Positions 5,330 to 5,813 of a stretch of DNA of 5,813 nt are shown here, piece by piece; position 1 is the stretch's first letter; the number at the start of each line of letters is the position of its first letter. The translations under genes were made by a program, and so were the position numbers. The notes beneath the pieces were generated by a model. That model was given only the letters and a program-made list of their open reading frames with translations, ran no database searches and had not been told where the DNA came from. The stretch spans positions 1 to 5,813 of the forward strand of contig CAKPJO010000102.1 of NCBI GenBank assembly GCA_934162685.1, read 5' to 3'. This DNA comes from an uncultured Bacilli bacterium (lineage in GTDB: Bacteria; Bacillota_I; Bacilli_A; RFN20; CAG-826).

Positions 5330-5368
5330 CATATCACTGTGATACGAATTCGTATCAAATCGTATCAC
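5330..5368. repeat. Cluster of four octamer half-sites with an 18-bp perfect palindrome
   Basis: Four copies of the octamer CGTATCAC or a close match occur in 39 bp. They are CATATCAC (5330-5337), the inverted GTGATACG (5339-5346), CGTATCAA (5351-5358) and CGTATCAC (5361-5368). The second and third form the perfect palindrome TGATACGAATTCGTATCA (5340-5357). The first and second form a 13-bp palindrome around base 5338. The last two copies are spaced exactly 10 bp, one helical turn. The cluster lies between the tRNA terminator and the rimP promoter, about 65 bp upstream of the -35 box. It looks like a multi-site operator for a dimeric regulator, but I recognise no known factor for it (CIRCE, LexA, Rex, PerR, NrdR and cre do not match). 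Confidence 0.65.
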
Positions 5369-5370
5369 GG

Positions 5371-5399
5371 AAAAATAAAAAAAGCCGATAGAATCGGCT
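5371..5399 (-). terminator. Rho-independent terminator of tRNA-Thr
   Basis: On the minus strand AGCCGAT (5399-5393), loop TCT, ATCGGCT (5389-5383) form a 7-bp stem followed by TTTTTTATTTTT (5382-5371). It begins 12 nt after the CCA end of the tRNA. In the other direction the hairpin is not followed by a T tract, so it acts on the minus strand only. Confidence 0.88.
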
Positions 5400-5411
5400 A
5401 AAACGTTCGAA

Positions 5412-5485
5412 TGGTGCCTCCTGCCAGAATCGAACTAGCAATAGATCCTTACCATGGATCCGTTATACCACTTAACTAAGGAGGC
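5412..5485 (-). tRNA. tRNA-Thr (anticodon GGU)
   Basis: The minus strand folds into a complete cloverleaf. The acceptor stem GCCTCCT/AGGAGGC has 7 perfect pairs. The D stem is GTTA/TAAC with loop AGTGGTA. The anticodon stem GATCC/GGATC carries the loop ATGGTAA, so the anticodon is GGU (5453-5451), reading ACC and ACU. The variable loop is four bases (TATT). The T stem is GCTAG/CTGGC, including one G-U pair, with loop TTCGATT. The CCA end is encoded (5414-5412). G1-C72, C2-G71, A73 and G35-U36 agree with known bacterial threonine identity elements, and A37 suits t6A modification. The gene is a single-tRNA transcription unit with its own promoter and terminator. Confidence 0.96.
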
Positions 5486-5498
5486 ATCACTGACTAAT

Positions 5499-5527
5499 AA
5501 TATAGTTATTAAGTAATAATTTGTCAA
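5499..5527 (-). promoter_or_regulatory. Predicted sigma-A type promoter of tRNA-Thr
   Basis: On the minus strand a perfect -35 TTGACA (5527-5522), a 17-bp AT-rich spacer and a -10 TATATT (5504-5499) precede the tRNA. Transcription would begin near 5492, leaving only about 7 nt of 5' leader for RNase P to remove. It is among the best promoters in the window, as expected for a stable RNA gene. Confidence 0.85.
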
Positions 5528-5567
5528 TACTTTCAAAACTTTTTAACATTTAATATAAGTTTTTATA

Positions 5568-5813
5568 TTATTTTTCAAATATTTGTTCCACAAGTTTTGG
5601 TAATTCTTGTAAACCATTAATTTCATGGCAATCATCATCTATTTTGCCAAAGCCATATTTAGCATGAATAAAAGTAGCGTTAGCCTTCTCTGATTCATTT
5701 TTATCTTTTAAAGTATCACCAACATAAATTACTTTATCGATATGTTCCTTTTCTTTAAGTAAAATAATATTTTGCCATTTTGCTAATCCTGTATCACCAG
5801 CACAAATGTGCCC
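5568..5813 (-). CDS. HAD-family hydrolase (phosphoglycolate phosphatase-like), C-terminal fragment
   Basis: An open frame of 81 codons enters from the right edge and ends at TAA (5570-5568); its start lies outside the window. The fragment begins GHICAGDTGLAKWQNI, where Lys12 fits the motif III lysine of HAD phosphatases. Residues 28-44 read KVIYVGDTLKDKNESEK, the acidic motif IV (Asp33 and Asp37, which hold Mg2+). It is followed by FIHAKYGFG (48-56), a stretch typical of phosphoglycolate phosphatase-like members. The reaction is hydrolysis of a phosphomonoester by an Asp nucleophile that is not in view; the substrate cannot be read from the sequence. It precedes tRNA-Thr on the same strand by about 80 bp with no convincing terminator between. 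It is probably unrelated to the rimP operon. Confidence 0.88.
   Translation of the reverse strand, partial: GHICAGDTGLAKWQNIILLKEKEHIDKVIYVGDTLKDKNESEKANATFIHAKYGFGKIDDDCHEINGLQELPKLVEQIFEK

Noticed and set aside
5412..5485. tRNA-Thr as an integration site of a mobile element
   Set aside because: No integrase, no duplicate of the tRNA 3' end and no foreign gene content flank it; the neighbours are housekeeping genes.
5535..5570. Possible terminator for the HAD gene (AAAACTT/AAGTTTT and AATATAA/TTATATT pairings)
   Set aside because: Stems are only A-T pairs with at most one G-C and no following T tract; weak folding is expected anywhere in DNA this AT-rich.

Overview
The window is AT-rich chromosomal DNA (GC estimated by eye at about one third). 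It carries the transcription and translation operon rimP-nusA-ylxR(rnpM)-ylxQ-infB-rbfA, entirely on the minus strand, so it is read from right to left. The gene order with ylxR and ylxQ between nusA and infB, the small L7Ae protein YlxQ, the strong AGGAGG ribosome binding sites and the short IF2 all point to a low-GC Firmicutes (Bacilli) lineage. The acidic NusA tail and short proteins would suit an uncultured gut group near Erysipelotrichales, RF39 or other Mollicutes-like bacteria, but that placement is inference. The three Trp codons I found are all TGG and ylxQ ends in TGA, so the standard bacterial code fits better than the Mycoplasma code.

Layout from right to left (direction of transcription): (1) 5813-5568 is the C-terminal part of a HAD-family phosphatase that runs off the window. 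(2) 5527-5371 is a self-contained tRNA-Thr(GGU) unit with its own consensus promoter, an encoded CCA end and a Rho-independent terminator. (3) 5368-5330 is a compact cluster of four octamer half-sites that includes an 18-bp perfect palindrome; no gene explains it. (4) 5266-5238 is a near-consensus promoter, followed by a leader of about 90 nt with two hairpins, one of which resembles a transcription attenuator. (5) 5140-226 holds the six-gene operon with gaps of at most 21 nt, or overlaps. (6) A terminator overlaps the rbfA stop codon (227-199). (7) A new promoter (189-161) drives truB, of which only the first 46 codons are present (138-1).

The genes form one functional group. RimP and RbfA assist 30S maturation. 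NusA controls pausing, termination and antitermination. RnpM and YlxQ are small RNA-binding proteins. IF2 places initiator tRNA on the 30S subunit. TruB makes pseudouridine 55 in tRNAs.

No mobile element, CRISPR array or defence system is visible. The window is mostly a conserved housekeeping locus. The parts worth a second look are the palindrome cluster, the attenuator-like rimP leader, the roughly 185-residue acidic tail of NusA with an internal repeat, the separation of truB from the operon, and a few substitutions in otherwise conserved motifs.
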